Source of the DNA: Globomyces pollinis-pini
Lineage: Eukaryota; Chytridiomycota; Chytridiomycetes; Rhizophydiales; Globomycetaceae
Assembly (NCBI GenBank): GCA_025399215.1
Contig: MU621203.1
Coordinates: 1 to 52,571 of the forward strand
Direction of reading: 5' to 3'
Length of the DNA stretch: 52,571 bases
Shown here: positions 1 to 11,420 of the stretch, one piece after another
Numbering within the stretch: position 1 is the first letter of the stretch
Layout: the number at the start of each line of letters is the position of its first letter
The notes under the pieces: model-generated
Database searches by the model: none
What the model was told of the DNA's origin: nothing
What the model saw: only the letters and a program-made list of their open reading frames with translations
Position numbers and translations under genes: made by a program

Positions 1-614
1 CCACTTGTTCGCATTAGATGCAAAGAGATCCGTCCTCGGTTAACTTGTACTTTAACATTTTCTAGGGTATTTATTTGATTAATAGCATAATTGAAATTAA
101 CAAATGAATTTTATTGTGGGAAAGAATCTATCAACTAGAGCACGATGATCCTATATGTTTCTCAACAATCAGATTGATAGATAAACCTTATGCATCTGTT
201 CATTGGAAATTAACGTGTTAAATATATTTGAATAAAACGAGAATCCGAAAGCACAAGATGATATGGACATTGATGAAGATGGTATTAAACCTATTTTACT
301 GCTTTCGATCAATCGGATAATGCTTTCCATTCATTTATTTATAAGCTGAAATATAGAGTTGCATTCCAATTCTTTACAAGATGGATCAGGTACGGAAACT
401 TTGAAATGATTCTTAAGAATGACACGATTGATGTTGATATTGACAATTTAGTGTCCCGTAGTTTATATCCATCCTTAATGTTGGTTTTTACCCCCAATCG
501 TAGTGACAGAACGAGATGAGGCTAATCAATCAAATCTAAATAATATACTGGAGCAATTGCAAGAATAAAGCATCGAAATATACACTTGATTTATTGTAAA
601 ATTTTCTGACAAAG
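1..614. other. No intact gene; possible 3' gene remnant plus 3' flank of 7TM copy 1
   Basis: A plus-strand frame is open for 75 codons from 292 to a TGA at 517-519. It has a plausible protein composition, but its frame is blocked just upstream of 292, so it is either the last exon of a gene starting outside the window or a decayed remnant. I recognise no family. From about 541 to 614 the sequence matches 3669-3742, the 3' flank of the second 7TM copy, so the duplicated unit extends past the stop codon. Confidence 0.35.
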
Positions 615-1448
615 TTATGAAAGATCCTGTTTAACACTATCTGATTTGGTGTTCTTAGAAGTACCCCCAGACATAATTTCCTTCATCAGCAATCCGTAAC
701 TGAGGTTAGATTGCGTACGCAAAATGATGACAATCAAGGTGGTTATACCATCAAACAACACAGGATAACCTAAACTGATCAAGATTTTGAGTAAAAAGTC
801 AATCATCATGAAAAACCAAATGACCCAATATGTGTACTTGATATCTTGACGTTTGCCCTGCTTTCGCTCTGGTTGTTTAACCATCGCTACTTCATCAACT
901 CGATTCAACAATTTCACATCGGTGTACGTTGCAAACACTTGAGTAACAACCACAATCGCCATAAACAAATACTTGGAAACTACAACGTTATAGTAAGAGG
1001 CGGTTAATGCTTTCGCAGTTCCTGCAGTATCAACGATAGCCATAAAAATTGGAATCATGGTAAAGCACGGTAAAATGTAGAGAATCAGACAGTAGCGTTG
1101 AGTCGTCCTGATTTGTTCAGTTGTTGGTGATTTTGAAGACACGAGACGAATGATTGAATTGTGATTGAGAATCACTTGTCCATACTGACCACATAAGAAT
1201 GCCACAAAAATACTCGCATTTGTAGCTGTCACACTCACTTTTGTTTGATTGAGACCATAGAATAACATAGCTCCAATAGAACCAACCAAGCAGATCAAGT
1301 TTACCAGCTTTTGACGCGATACATCTTGAAGAACATTGAAAGCAACTCCATAGGTGTATAGACACTGGGTAGAAACAGTCAATGCTATTCCTGAGCAGAC
1401 GGCCCCGCCTTGTAGAGGTAATACGTTGGCAAGTGGGATTCCTGACAT
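615..1448 (-). CDS. Orphan seven-transmembrane protein, tandem copy 1
   Basis: Intronless 277-residue membrane protein starting MSGIPLANVLPLQGG. I see seven hydrophobic segments at about residues 15-37, 48-66, 77-99, 119-139, 152-177, 209-230 and 234-256, with a short N-terminus and a polar Ser/Thr/Lys-rich C-terminal tail. A basic loop (around KRQDIKYTY) precedes segment 6. Topology resembles a receptor or small transporter, but no family motif is recognisable and I assign no function. It is almost identical to the copy at 3743-4567 and clearly related to 6542-7384. The ATG is supported by identical N-termini in all copies and by a TATA-like element about 45 bp upstream (1489-1499). Confidence 0.8.
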   Translation of the reverse strand: MSGIPLANVLPLQGGAVCSGIALTVSTQCLYTYGVAFNVLQDVSRQKLVNLICLVGSIGAMLFYGLNQTKVSVTATNASIFVAFLCGQYGQVILNHNSIIRLVSSKSPTTEQIRTTQRYCLILYILPCFTMIPIFMAIVDTAGTAKALTASYYNVVVSKYLFMAIVVVTQVFATYTDVKLLNRVDEVAMVKQPERKQGKRQDIKYTYWVIWFFMMIDFLLKILISLGYPVLFDGITTLIVIILRTQSNLSYGLLMKEIMSGGTSKNTKSDSVKQDLS

Positions 1449-3396
1449 GGAGAGTTTAGTATAATTGTTTTGTTTTTGTTGTAACTGCCTTTATAAATAA
1501 TACACAGACAATCTAGTCGATTTTGGAACAATCTATTTCATTAATATTTACAAATATTCATTATTCACAACAATGAGAAGATTTCCTTTGTCCCTGACCA
1601 TTGTTTTCGTTATGGTAGTCAGTAAAGATGACTAATCTTTGTTGAATTTGATAGATATTTTATAGTCCTCTCTATGAGCTAGTGACAGCGTCAAATGTAA
1701 TTTTCAGGTCCTTGGTGATTTGATTGTGGAGAAAATTTACCCGGCCGACTGGAAAGTTCCAGATCGTCTTTATTGAAAATATCAATAGCTAGTGGATTAC
1801 TGCTCACAAAGAGTTTTGATAGGGTATTTCATAAAGATTTATGTCTCTTTCTGGTTTTCTGGCACAAATTTGGACTAGGATCAAACAACAGGACTAAACC
1901 TACAAAAGAATCTAGCTTTGGGATTCACTCATAATTTAAAACCTACAATTTAGTAGCTAAAATCTATTGACCTGGAATATTTCTTAACTGTGTCCAGTTC
2001 AAAAAAATCCTTTACCAACACTGAACACTGATGGAAATCTCAAAAATGTATCCGATAAAGAATCGTACTTCCAAAGTAGAGGAATCTGTTAAAGGATATC
2101 TTTCATTAAGAATTCAATTTCATAATCGAATTTGAATTATTCTTAAATACTTATGATATCGAATCACCATCTTTGCAATAAATCCACCAGGCAAGTATAT
2201 TCCCCTGCTTTTAAAGGTAATACTTTAGCAAGCATGACCCCCAAGTTCAGAAAGTGGTAGAGTAGATATGTTTTGCAACTGCCAGGCAATTTAAATGCAG
2301 TTAGTTACTACCTTATGATTAATACTCCAGATTGATACAATGATACACGTCATTTTCAATTTCTTTCGAGGCTTATGATTTATTGTTCACAACAATGAGT
2401 CGATCGGTAAAAAAACATCAATGCAATTCAATCTATATACAATATACAATCTATCACATTATATGTTAGTTATTAAAAAATTTAAAGTTGAACAGATGGT
2501 TATTGTAGTACCATGTCTGAAGTTGGTCTTATCTGTGTAACTATCATATTTTGTGTTGCGTCCCTAGTTGTCTTTTTGAAATGAGTATCATTTACATCAA
2601 AGCACAACTGAACTATTGGCTTTATACAAGGGGCAGCCAACAGCTATGTTATCACTAGAGAGAGGTATACCGAAGATAGTTTGCAGAAAGAGAGAATTAA
2701 TCTTTGTATGTAGAATGAAGATAATAGAGAGAAGGAGGGCAATCAGATCACCGATAGCGAGTGGATAAGACTAACTTCACTAGTCAAGTATTGCTTTCCA
2801 TCAATAACACAACAAGCAAACATATTTCATAAATACAAAGTAGGTAAGCTGATTAATACATATCAACCACATTAAAGAGTTTAATAGGAACAGCTTTTTG
2901 CCATGACCAATAGAATGGTAGGTGATTGTGAAGTCGAATATCAGCAAACAGCAATCGTCGGTTTTCTGGCAATAAGATGATCAAGTAACCTTCTTGAATA
3001 GAAGTAGAATTTTCAGTATTTCATCTTGTATGCGAAGCGTTGGCAGTTTGATGATGAGCTAACCTGCTGGAACAGAGGTAGAATTGCCAGCCATTTCAAT
3101 TGTATCCGAATTATGTGTTCAAGATGTTAACTAATTCACACATCAAGGGTTCAAAAGAAGCCATACTTCGATTTCTACGTTTGAGGGAACTGTTGTCACT
3201 TGCACAAAAACGTGTATCCACATTAACCTAGGCTGAAAAACAAAATACCAGCCAGTTTATCTGATTCATTCATTAGAGATATCTCAAAGACACATAGATA
3301 GTTTTAATTATAAACGGATTTCCCGATTCGGGTATCACCGATCAACGAAAAACCGAAAATGTGGACCATTCACATACGATTGAAACGTAACTCTCC
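1449..3396. repeat. Decayed duplicated spacer, unit A of the 7TM array
   Basis: No intact gene in 1.9 kb. The stretch 2380-3130 aligns by eye, with many small indels, to 4676-5400. Shared landmarks include a motif ending ACAACAATGAG, TCTTTTTGAAATGAGT, and ATTAAAGAGT. The array therefore arose by duplication of a unit of about 3.1 kb containing gene plus spacer, and the spacers have since diverged much more than the coding copies. Short open stretches here (for example one starting at 1573) are broken and not shared between the units. Confidence 0.55.
1489..1499 (-). promoter_or_regulatory. TATA-like element of 7TM copy 1
   Basis: On the minus strand this reads TATTTATAAAG, about 41-51 nt upstream of the ATG at 1448. 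Equivalent elements stand at similar distances before the other two copies, which supports a conserved core promoter. Confidence 0.5.
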
Positions 3397-3552
3397 ATGT
3401 CAGGAATCCCACTTGCCAACGTATTACCTCTGCAAGGAGGTGCCGTCTGTTCAGGAATAGCATTAACGGTTACTACCCAGTGCCTATACACCTATGGTGT
3501 TGCTTTCAATGTTCTCCATGATGTATCGGGTCAAAAGCTGGTAAATTTGTAA
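3397..3552 (+). pseudogene. Inverted 5' fragment of the 7TM gene
   Basis: A plus-strand open frame of 51 codons starts MSGIPLANVLPLQGG and ends in TAA at 3550-3552, exactly where homology to the full genes stops (after codon 51). It is about 95% identical in DNA to the first 153 nt of the copy at 3743-4567 but lies in the opposite orientation. The 8 bp before its ATG (AACTCTCC) match the leader of copy 1, not copy 2, so it is a mosaic. It retains one TM segment at most and has no TATA-like element, so it is probably not a functional gene. Confidence 0.8.
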
Positions 3553-3742
3553 CCCTAGGCAAGTTTGTATTCGCTCCAAAGTGGTGTTTAAACCCATATG
3601 ATACGAAATTGATATTCTGCTGTCTCGCACATCAGAAATTCGATGTGCCAAATACTCAAATTGAAAGATATTCTGGAGCAATTGAAAGAATAAAGCTATA
3701 CTTGGTTTTATTGCAAGATTTACAACAAAGTTATCAAAAATC

Positions 3743-4567
3743 CTACTTAAAACTGTTAGTATTAGTGTTCTTGCTAGTTGCCGCTCCTGATAAAATTTCT
3801 TTCATCAACAATCCGTAGCTGAGGTTAGATTGCGTACGTAAACTGATGACAATCAAGGTGGTTATACCATCAAACAACACAGGATAGCCTAAGCTGATCA
3901 AAATTTTGAGTAAAAAGTCAATCATCATGAAAAACCAGATAGTCCAATACGTGTACTTGATATCTTGACGTCTTCGCTGCTTCTGATCCTGTTGCTTAAC
4001 CATTGCTGCGTCATCAACTCGATTCAACAATTTCACATCGGTGTACGTTGCAAACACTTGAGTGACAACCACAATCGCCATAAACAAATACTTGGAAACT
4101 ACAACGTTATAGTAGGAGGCGGTTAATGCTTTCACAGTTCCTGCAGTATCAACGATAGCCATAAAAATTGGAATCATGGTAAAGCACGGTAAAATGTAGA
4201 GAATCAGGCAGTAGCGTTGAGTCTTCCTGATTTGCTCCGTAGTTGGTGATTTTGAAGAAACGAGACGAATGATTGAATTGTGATTGAGAATCACTTGTCC
4301 ATACTGACCACATAAGAATGCCACAAAAATACTCGCATTTGTAGCTGCCACACTCACTTTTGTTTGATTGAGACCATAGAATAACATAGCTCCAATAGAA
4401 CCAACCAAGCAGATCAAGTTTACCAGCTTTTGACGCGATACATCTTGCAGAACATTGAAAGCAACTCCATAGGTGTATAGACACTGGGTAGTAACCGTTA
4501 ATGCTATTCCTGAACAGACGGCACCTCCTTGTAGAGGTAATACGTTGGCAAGTGGGATTCCTGACAT
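3743..4567 (-). CDS. Orphan seven-transmembrane protein, tandem copy 2
   Basis: Intronless, 274 residues, near-identical to copy 1. Differences are concentrated in the loop before segment 6 (around residues 190-200) and in the C-terminal tail. Seven hydrophobic segments at the same positions. The strong coding identity against poorly conserved spacers suggests recent gene conversion or purifying selection. Function unknown. Start chosen by N-terminal identity with the sister copies and a TATA-like element 39-48 nt upstream. Confidence 0.8.
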   Translation of the reverse strand: MSGIPLANVLPLQGGAVCSGIALTVTTQCLYTYGVAFNVLQDVSRQKLVNLICLVGSIGAMLFYGLNQTKVSVAATNASIFVAFLCGQYGQVILNHNSIIRLVSSKSPTTEQIRKTQRYCLILYILPCFTMIPIFMAIVDTAGTVKALTASYYNVVVSKYLFMAIVVVTQVFATYTDVKLLNRVDDAAMVKQQDQKQRRRQDIKYTYWTIWFFMMIDFLLKILISLGYPVLFDGITTLIVISLRTQSNLSYGLLMKEILSGAATSKNTNTNSFK

Positions 4568-6541
4568 TGAAGATAGTGGATTAGAATATTTGTTGCTTTT
4601 ACATCTTTATATATAATCGAACCACAGACAATGTTATTAGTATTCAAACAATGAAATATAACAATTTTTCACTGGCTATTATTGTTCATAACAATGAGTT
4701 GCTTTATATCATTGTTCATTAGATAAAAAATATCCGTTCATTTCGATCGACATTGAAAATGCAACCTAAACACAATATATGTTAGTATTTCAATAGTCCA
4801 GCAAGATGGTTCCTTTGTCCGTGTAACTGCCATAGTTTTTGTCATACAGCGTCCCTTTTATATCTTTTTGAAATGAGTCCCATTATCGGCTTTATATACA
4901 GTAAACCTAGCAACTATGATGTATCAATAGAGATAGTATCACTGGAGAAAGGTATGCTGAAAGTTATAGTTATTACAGAAAGCAGAAAAAGGATATTGAG
5001 AAAGGGATATTAACAATAGTTTTTGCAAAAAGTTCGAGTTAATTTTGTAGGAAGTAAAGTGTAGGGAATAGAGCAGTAAGTTTACCGAAAACAAGTGGAG
5101 GTGAATATGTTTGCCAGCTTTTGTTTTTCATCAACAACACAAAGTGCTGACATATTTTAGTGATTATAAGTAGATAAATAGGCTAATGAATATCACAGTA
5201 AATCGGTGACAAAGTCTTCTGGTTATGACACATTAAAGAGTAGATTGTGCTATCTGAGCCTCCAGCAAACGTAAATAGGTAACACTTCTGGAAGTAGGAT
5301 AATCAATTAACCAACTTTAGCAGAAGAGAATGTTGGTAATTTCAAATCGTATCCATGTACCTATTGCCTTTCACACATCAGGTTGTAGCAAAAGCGATCA
5401 ATGGTCATTCGAACATGCCGCTCTTTAGTATAGCTTTGATCCGCTTCGATTCAAAAAAACCTGACAGTCGTCGATTGCAAATCGTTAGTTCACACTTTAC
5501 CGTTAATATGGATGCAAAAGGTAATCTTGATTCATGCACAATTACTCATATTTTCACGAATCGACAGAATAAATGTATAATTGTATAGGAATCCATAGGT
5601 CTGATCCAGGAAAGTACTACTGGACTCCTTTTTGTACCGTGAACCGTGTCCTTTGCGACAATACCAGGAAAGGCCAAGAACATATTCTACCATAGATAAC
5701 TTTAATAAGCCGCAGATGATTTACCTGTTTTGGTATCATGGAAGAACGAAAATGTGATAGATACCATACATGATTGAATGAGATGGAATCTCGATGTTTA
5801 ATATCAATAACATTCAAAACCAGCGGAACAAAACTCTGTGTTTCTCTCATAGAGACTATGATCGCTATTTATTATTCAGTATGTTCTTCTCTTGAAACTG
5901 CGGCAACTGGTTAGGTAAATATCCAAATAACTGAAGAAACGCAGAGAAATGATATAAAACCGCTAAAATTTTACTAAAACCATTGACCAGTGGGATTGTT
6001 CTTATTTGCATAATTTACTGGAATAGTTAACAGGGATCCTAATCTGCACGATCCAGGAACTTGGGATTCTTATTTGAATATTGAAACATGCTTTTACGAA
6101 AGTAATAAGTAATTCTAACACATACTACTAGAGACTCATTACATACGAAACAATTAAAATTTGGGGAACAAAATCCCAGATTAACCGACACATTCAACAA
6201 TGGATTCAAAGACGAATGATGTTCATAAATATCAATTCAGAATACTATGAGTGCATTTTTAATTCAGCAATGTGTTAGGACCGAAAGAAAACTTGACAAT
6301 CTCAAATTCCACATCTGTCTCAAGACATAACTATATAACTATAGGGAATATGTACAAACGCCTTCGTTATAATCTAGCCTCTCCCGTTTATAAAATACCT
6401 ACTCCTTTTCAGCCATCAAGCCAGTGTTAATGAGTTTATGGCTGACCAAAGTGAACGCGAAACGCTGAACATCACTCACTTATTATACTGAAAAGTTTTG
6501 ATTTAAAATTGTAAAATTTATATTGAGTAGTTAGGTGACAA
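4568..6541. repeat. Decayed duplicated spacer, unit B of the 7TM array
   Basis: About 2 kb without an intact gene. Its first 0.8 kb aligns with unit A (see 1449-3396). A 77-codon plus-strand open frame at 5355-5588 and a 77-codon minus-strand frame at 5617-5850 have no recognisable domains and no counterpart kept open in unit A, so I treat them as chance or relic frames. The rest, 5850-6541, shows nothing further. Confidence 0.5.
4606..4615 (-). promoter_or_regulatory. TATA-like element of 7TM copy 2
   Basis: Minus strand reads TATATATAAA, 39-48 nt before the ATG at 4567, in the same position relative to the gene as in copies 1 and 3. Confidence 0.5.
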
Positions 6542-7384
6542 TTATGCCAACTCCTTCATAGACACGAATTCTGATTTAGTTGTTTGACTACTGCTGCCAT
6601 AAACGATTTCCTTCATAAGCAATCCATAACTGAGATTGGATTGCGTACGTAAACTGATAACAATTAAGGTGGTAATGGCATCAAACAACACTGGATAACC
6701 TAAGCTAATCAAAACTTTTAGACCAAAATCAATGATCATGAAAAACCAGATGGTTCTATAGGTGTATTTGATATCTTGACGTCTACTCTCCTTTTGCTCT
6801 GCATGTTTACCACCCATCACAGTGTCTTCAACACGTTTCAATAATTTGATATCTGTGTAAGTTGCAAACAATTCAGTGATAACTACAATCCCCATGAACA
6901 AGTATTTCGAAATCACTAGATTGTAATAAGAGGTTGTCAATGGCTTTCCGCTCTCCATCGTATCGCTGTATGCAAGTAAAATTGGGAACATAGTAAAGAA
7001 TGGCAAGATATACAACAACAAACAATATTTTTGGATTTGTTGAATATTGTTCTTTGCTGCTGTTGCATTTGCAGAAGCTAGACGAATGATAGAATTGTGA
7101 TTGATAATCACTTGTCCATATTGACCACATAAGAATGCTACAAAGATAGTCACGTTAGTTGCCATGACATTCACTTTCGTCTGGTTTAGACCATAGAACA
7201 GCATTGCTCCAATGGATCCAATAAAACAGATCAAGTTGACCAATTTCTGTCGTGATACATCGTTTAGGATGTTGAAAGCAACTCCATATCTGTATAGACA
7301 TTGGGCAGTGACGGTTAACGCTATTCCTGAACAGACTGCACCTCCTTCTAATGGTAATACGTTGGCAAGTGGAATTCCAGACAT
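6542..7384 (-). CDS. Orphan seven-transmembrane protein, divergent copy 3
   Basis: Intronless, 280 residues, starting MSGIPLANVLPLEGG. Same seven-segment layout as copies 1 and 2 but clearly more diverged, so it represents an older duplication. The best conserved parts are the N-terminus, the segment 2-3 region (FYGLNQTKV, FLCGQYGQV, NHNSIIRL), the basic KYTY loop before segment 6, and the ending SLGYPVLFD...TTLIVI...LRTQSNLSYGLLMKEI. Conservation of these across copies suggests a constrained function, which I cannot name. Confidence 0.8.
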   Translation of the reverse strand: MSGIPLANVLPLEGGAVCSGIALTVTAQCLYRYGVAFNILNDVSRQKLVNLICFIGSIGAMLFYGLNQTKVNVMATNVTIFVAFLCGQYGQVIINHNSIIRLASANATAAKNNIQQIQKYCLLLYILPFFTMFPILLAYSDTMESGKPLTTSYYNLVISKYLFMGIVVITELFATYTDIKLLKRVEDTVMGGKHAEQKESRRQDIKYTYRTIWFFMIIDFGLKVLISLGYPVLFDAITTLIVISLRTQSNLSYGLLMKEIVYGSSSQTTKSEFVSMKELA

Positions 7385-7409
7385 TATGAGGATTATTTTA
7401 GGACATTGT

Positions 7410-7418
7410 CTTTATATA
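7410..7418 (-). promoter_or_regulatory. TATA-like element of 7TM copy 3
   Basis: Minus strand TATATAAAG lies 26-34 nt before the ATG at 7384. The rest of 7385-7761 is a gene-free stretch between this promoter and the 3' end of the MFS gene. Confidence 0.45.
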
Positions 7419-7761
7419 CTTGGTTCCCAAATGGCGCTGGACACAGATTTGTGGCATTTTAACGCCAAGTTCCTTGGAATCTATAAGACGGCAGGTTAGT
7501 GCATCCATGGTGACGTGAACAATGTATACAAACAATACCGTATATAGTTAGGTATTGAATAACTTTAAACTGTAATGTTATTTGCGTATGGAAATGAATT
7601 TGAAAAAGCTACCAGTTTGTTTAGAAGAGTTTGTAAGCCTCACTAGCCCATCATTCGTACCACATGCCACCAGTACCCCTCAAAACACGCATCAGGTAAA
7701 TGTTACATGAAGCATGATTAACTTTAAATGTATAGTAATATTGTATATTATGAGGTAAAAA

Positions 7762-9437
7762 TCAAGATGAAGATATAACACCAATCAGAGCAGTACATGC
7801 GCTAAAAAAGAACACCAACCAGGACCAATGCAATGCAACACCATATTCCCACATGGAACCTCCAATAGAAGGCGATATTGTTCTGGCCAATGCTGCCAAT
7901 GTACTTGCCAATCCATGAGCTGTTCCGAGATGTTCTGGTAGCTGCGATTCGGTGATTACCAACATAATCGACAGATACCCAAACGCTTCACAAGCACCCA
8001 GAATCACCATACTCAATAAAACTCCCAGCACTTGCAAGTTGGTGGGCAATATTGCAAAACCAGGTATGATTAGATGTATAGGAATATAAGCTGCCATCGA
8101 ATAAGTATAAATCAGTTTGGAAGATTTAACAATTGCAAACAATGGATCGAAGAAAAATAACTGACTTATCAGTTTACTTGCTACTCTATTTAACGGTTGC
8201 TCTTACAATTACCTGAAAGAATGGTAAATGATAATGCGGTATCTCTAGAATTCCATTCCATACCACCCAATGACTTACTAGCAGAGAAAAAAAGTGGCAA
8301 TGTAGTCATATAAGTCATGTTTACATATGCAATAATGCAATATAAAAATATAGGTCCAAGTGTATTCCAAGCAATAAAATTAAATTTGGGTACAGTATCA
8401 TTATCATCTGGTATCATTTCAATTTCTTCTTCCAGATTGTCATGATTATGCGTCTCTTTCTTACGTAACGATACACCATTCATCTCTTCATCATAAGTTG
8501 ATTCATATAACACTTCCGGTGCTGATGAGGGACCTGCAGCATCTATAATTTGCACTCGTGATTGATTAAGCCGTGGTATGGTAACTTGCGCCCCATTACT
8601 CCTTGTTCGTTGTAAGCCTATTGTAAAAGCTGTAGGAGAACCCCTACTGTCTAATGATATATCCAAACTAGAATCTATATCCTCTATTTCGTCATATGAT
8701 TGGTTGTTTTCTTTCAAATAAAATGCAGTAACAAATAATCCCAAAACTGATAAAAATGTACCTACAAGACATGTCAATAGGTATGGCAACCTAAAAATTT
8801 GATGAAATATAGAAACTATACCGTCCAAAAATCCCCTCTTTTGAAAACCACTGAGGATAAAGATCTGCAGGATTGGAAAGTAGACCGCCAATAAGTGGAC
8901 CTATCAATTACCAAACAAATTAATATACCCAACATTCCAGATAATCCATACACTGACCCATACATAGCATATCCCCAAGCTCTTGATCGTCCATCACGAG
9001 CAATATCACCTACAGTTTATGGACCCTATCATACCAATCATTCCTTTGGCAACTGTCGAATTTGCACCAAACAAACCAGCAGCAAATCGACAAGCCAATG
9101 TAAGACCATACGTCTGACTAAATCCCAACAAAATAGACGTTATTAATAAAACAATCAATCCCATCATCAAAATTGGCTACCATCAATCAAAAGTTCAAAC
9201 CTTACGACCATACCTATCTGATAGGGCACCCCATACTAGATTCATTATAAACAAAGGCAAATAAAAAGCAGATCCCAAATATCCAGTGTAAACTCCAATT
9301 GTTGATTCTGGCTCCCCAGGGAGTAAATAACGCACCATGAATGGATAAAGTGGTATCAAAGTCGATTCTAGAATTGCTTCTGGTATCAAAGATGTGAGCA
9401 AAACAAATACTTGGAATTTTGTATTTGCATTTGACAT
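7762..9437 (-). CDS. Major facilitator superfamily transporter (DHA1/ZIFL-like)
   Basis: Rebuilt as six exons (9201-9437, 9035-9176, 8929-9009, 8822-8900, 8213-8790, 7762-8183; total 1,539 nt, 512 residues), separated by introns of only 24, 25, 28, 31 and about 29 nt. The MFS signature loop between TM2 and TM3 reads WGALSDRYGRKP across the first intron. It is followed by the TM4/TM5 region CRFAAGLFGANSTVAKG, GDIARDGRSRAWG and GMLGPLIGGLLSNPA, typical of the DHA1 drug/H+ antiporter branch near plant ZIFL and fungal tetracycline-resistance-like proteins. A long polar cytoplasmic loop (about 8440-8700) separates the two six-helix halves. Substrate cannot be read from sequence. The fifth intron has two possible donors. 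Confidence 0.85.
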
Positions 9438-9617
9438 TGAAATTTCAGTTCCCTTGAATGACTTTGATGAAAGAATTTAATGGAGTCAAAGTCAATCCCA
9501 ACAACAAGATGAAAAGCTTTTAAATGAATTATAAATTAAAGTAAATGTTAAAAGGATCAGGTATCCTTTGCTAGAGTAGATTTGAAAAGATAACGTAGAT
9601 GTAGTTTTATTAATCAT

Positions 9618-11420
9618 TTACCAAGCATTCATCATAAACTTCCTAATAGAATTAACTTAAACTTGCTTTCTTACTGAACAGCAGCTAAAGCTTCATAACG
9701 AACATCTGCATTACTGTGTGACATTAACCCCATCACAGCCGTTTTGGCACTTGTTTCTTCTAAAACCCTGTAATCATTAACGTCTTTCGATCTTTACTTT
9801 CTTGCATTGTTTCCATACTTGACGTATTGTCCCAAATCGTGGGCGGCTACTGCTAGTGTCACCGGTTCCGGTTCGTTTTCAATGATTCTAACCAATAATC
9901 TATAATAAGAAAACTATCCTTGTTACTTTATCAATTCATATTGATTTTCGTTTAATCGAGACGCATTGGTTTTCCAAAATTGTTCCGATTGATGAGGTGG
10001 GGACCACTCAAGTTTACTAGATCGAACTTCACTTGCATATTCATCAAATGTTCTGTGGTTTAATTAATCCGGATTTGGTTACGATAATGAAGCAACATGA
10101 TGTGACAATTCATCACGAAGAAAGGTAAGATCTTCAGCAATCTCTGGATCGGACCATTTACGTACGGATAACACTTCAATCGCTGGAAGTAGTTTGTATC
10201 CCAGCATTGGAATAATGACTTCATTTGGAGACTTCAATATCATATTCTAGATATACGTTTAATATCAATTAATTGATACTTTGTATGTGGCAATAACAAT
10301 TCGAACCACTTTTTCTTTAATCGCACTCTTTGCAATATCTTTCAGGAAAGGAATTATATGATGAATCCTAAGTGTTACAAACAAGAGTTTACTTTTCAAG
10401 CTTTCCAGCCAGTTCTGGGTCGAAACTTAACAACCAAAAGCAATAGATAGTTTGATATTGAACCTGTGCAGTAACGTTTGGCTTTTTTAGTATATCCAAG
10501 AGTCTAAAGTCAAAAACCCAATTTTTTACGATTGAATGGATCCTGACTGTTGGAAATATGCTTTTCGGTATGCTAGGATTGATAAGAGAGATTGAAGTAA
10601 TTGAATGCTAATATCAACAACGTTTGGATTTGTGCTAGCCAATTGAAAAACTATCCAAGCAAATAATTCAGATGGGTCAGTTGGGTAAGGAAGTTTTGAC
10701 TCACTATATGTGTTAAATACGCCAATATTAATAGTTGGGGATTCGATATGCTCATTGATGAAAATGGGAGAGTTTAACATTATAGATGTCTTCCATCATA
10801 AAAAGTAAGAAAACAAGCAATTCAATGAATAGCAGATACTTACACTAGTAGAAAGGTAACAATTTTTGCAGCCTTTAATTGGATGTATTCATCATCTTTA
10901 ACAAGCAACCTTAATGTTAAATTGTTCAATTAGATACTTGAAAAAAGGGGAGAATACAGAATTTAAATCCTTCTTTCCACTTTCAATAAACAATTTTGGT
11001 GTATCATTTCGTTCTAAAGTCAGCACACGTATGGTACCAGTAATAAAATCATCAATAAGAACAAGGATACTCTGAATAGTATCTACTCTTGATAATTTTC
11101 CAAGTAACGTTAAGAATAAACTAACATATTGCTCCGAGTTCTATTATTAGATGGTGAGTTGATATCACCTTTGTTTGATTAGTAAACTGTCTAATAAGTG
11201 ATAATTCAGATTCAGTGATTAAAGAAGCTTTTTGATATCCCTAAATCGTCAGATGGTAATATATAACCTCCCAAGGGATAGTTCTTGCTCTGATAACGTT
11301 AGATTGGTCGAGTAAATAATCATTATGGGAAGAAATAACAGGCGCATCGATTGAGATATTGGTCAAGTCTTCTGCTACTACAGCATGAGAATCAGATTGA
11401 CCAGGATGAGGAGTGGCCAT
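9618..11420 (-). CDS. VMA13: V-type proton ATPase subunit H
   Basis: Regulatory subunit H of the V1 sector, which couples and silences the vacuolar proton pump. The protein begins MATPHPGQSDSH (about 45 residues longer than the usual start), then reads ...RARTIPWEGYQ, the family's N-terminal motif. The C-terminal half carries the diagnostic run SKLEWSPPHQSEQFWK, LNENQYELIK, VTLAVAAHDLGQYVKYG, and VMGLMSHSNADVRYEALAAVQ split across the final intron (9643-9674), ending KFMMNAW. Built from many short exons with introns near 30 nt; internal boundaries were not all fixed. It lies in tandem with the MFS gene, 180 bp apart. No frameshift is needed. Confidence 0.9.

Noticed and set aside
1573..1635. 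Short frame MRRFPLSLTIVFVMVV as a secreted peptide
   Set aside because: Twenty codons only; the matching position in unit B is broken by stops, so it is not conserved.
9671..9673. Apparent premature stop of V-ATPase subunit H after AAVQ
   Set aside because: The TAA is part of a GTAAG donor; the 25-nt last exon completes the conserved ending KFMMNAW.
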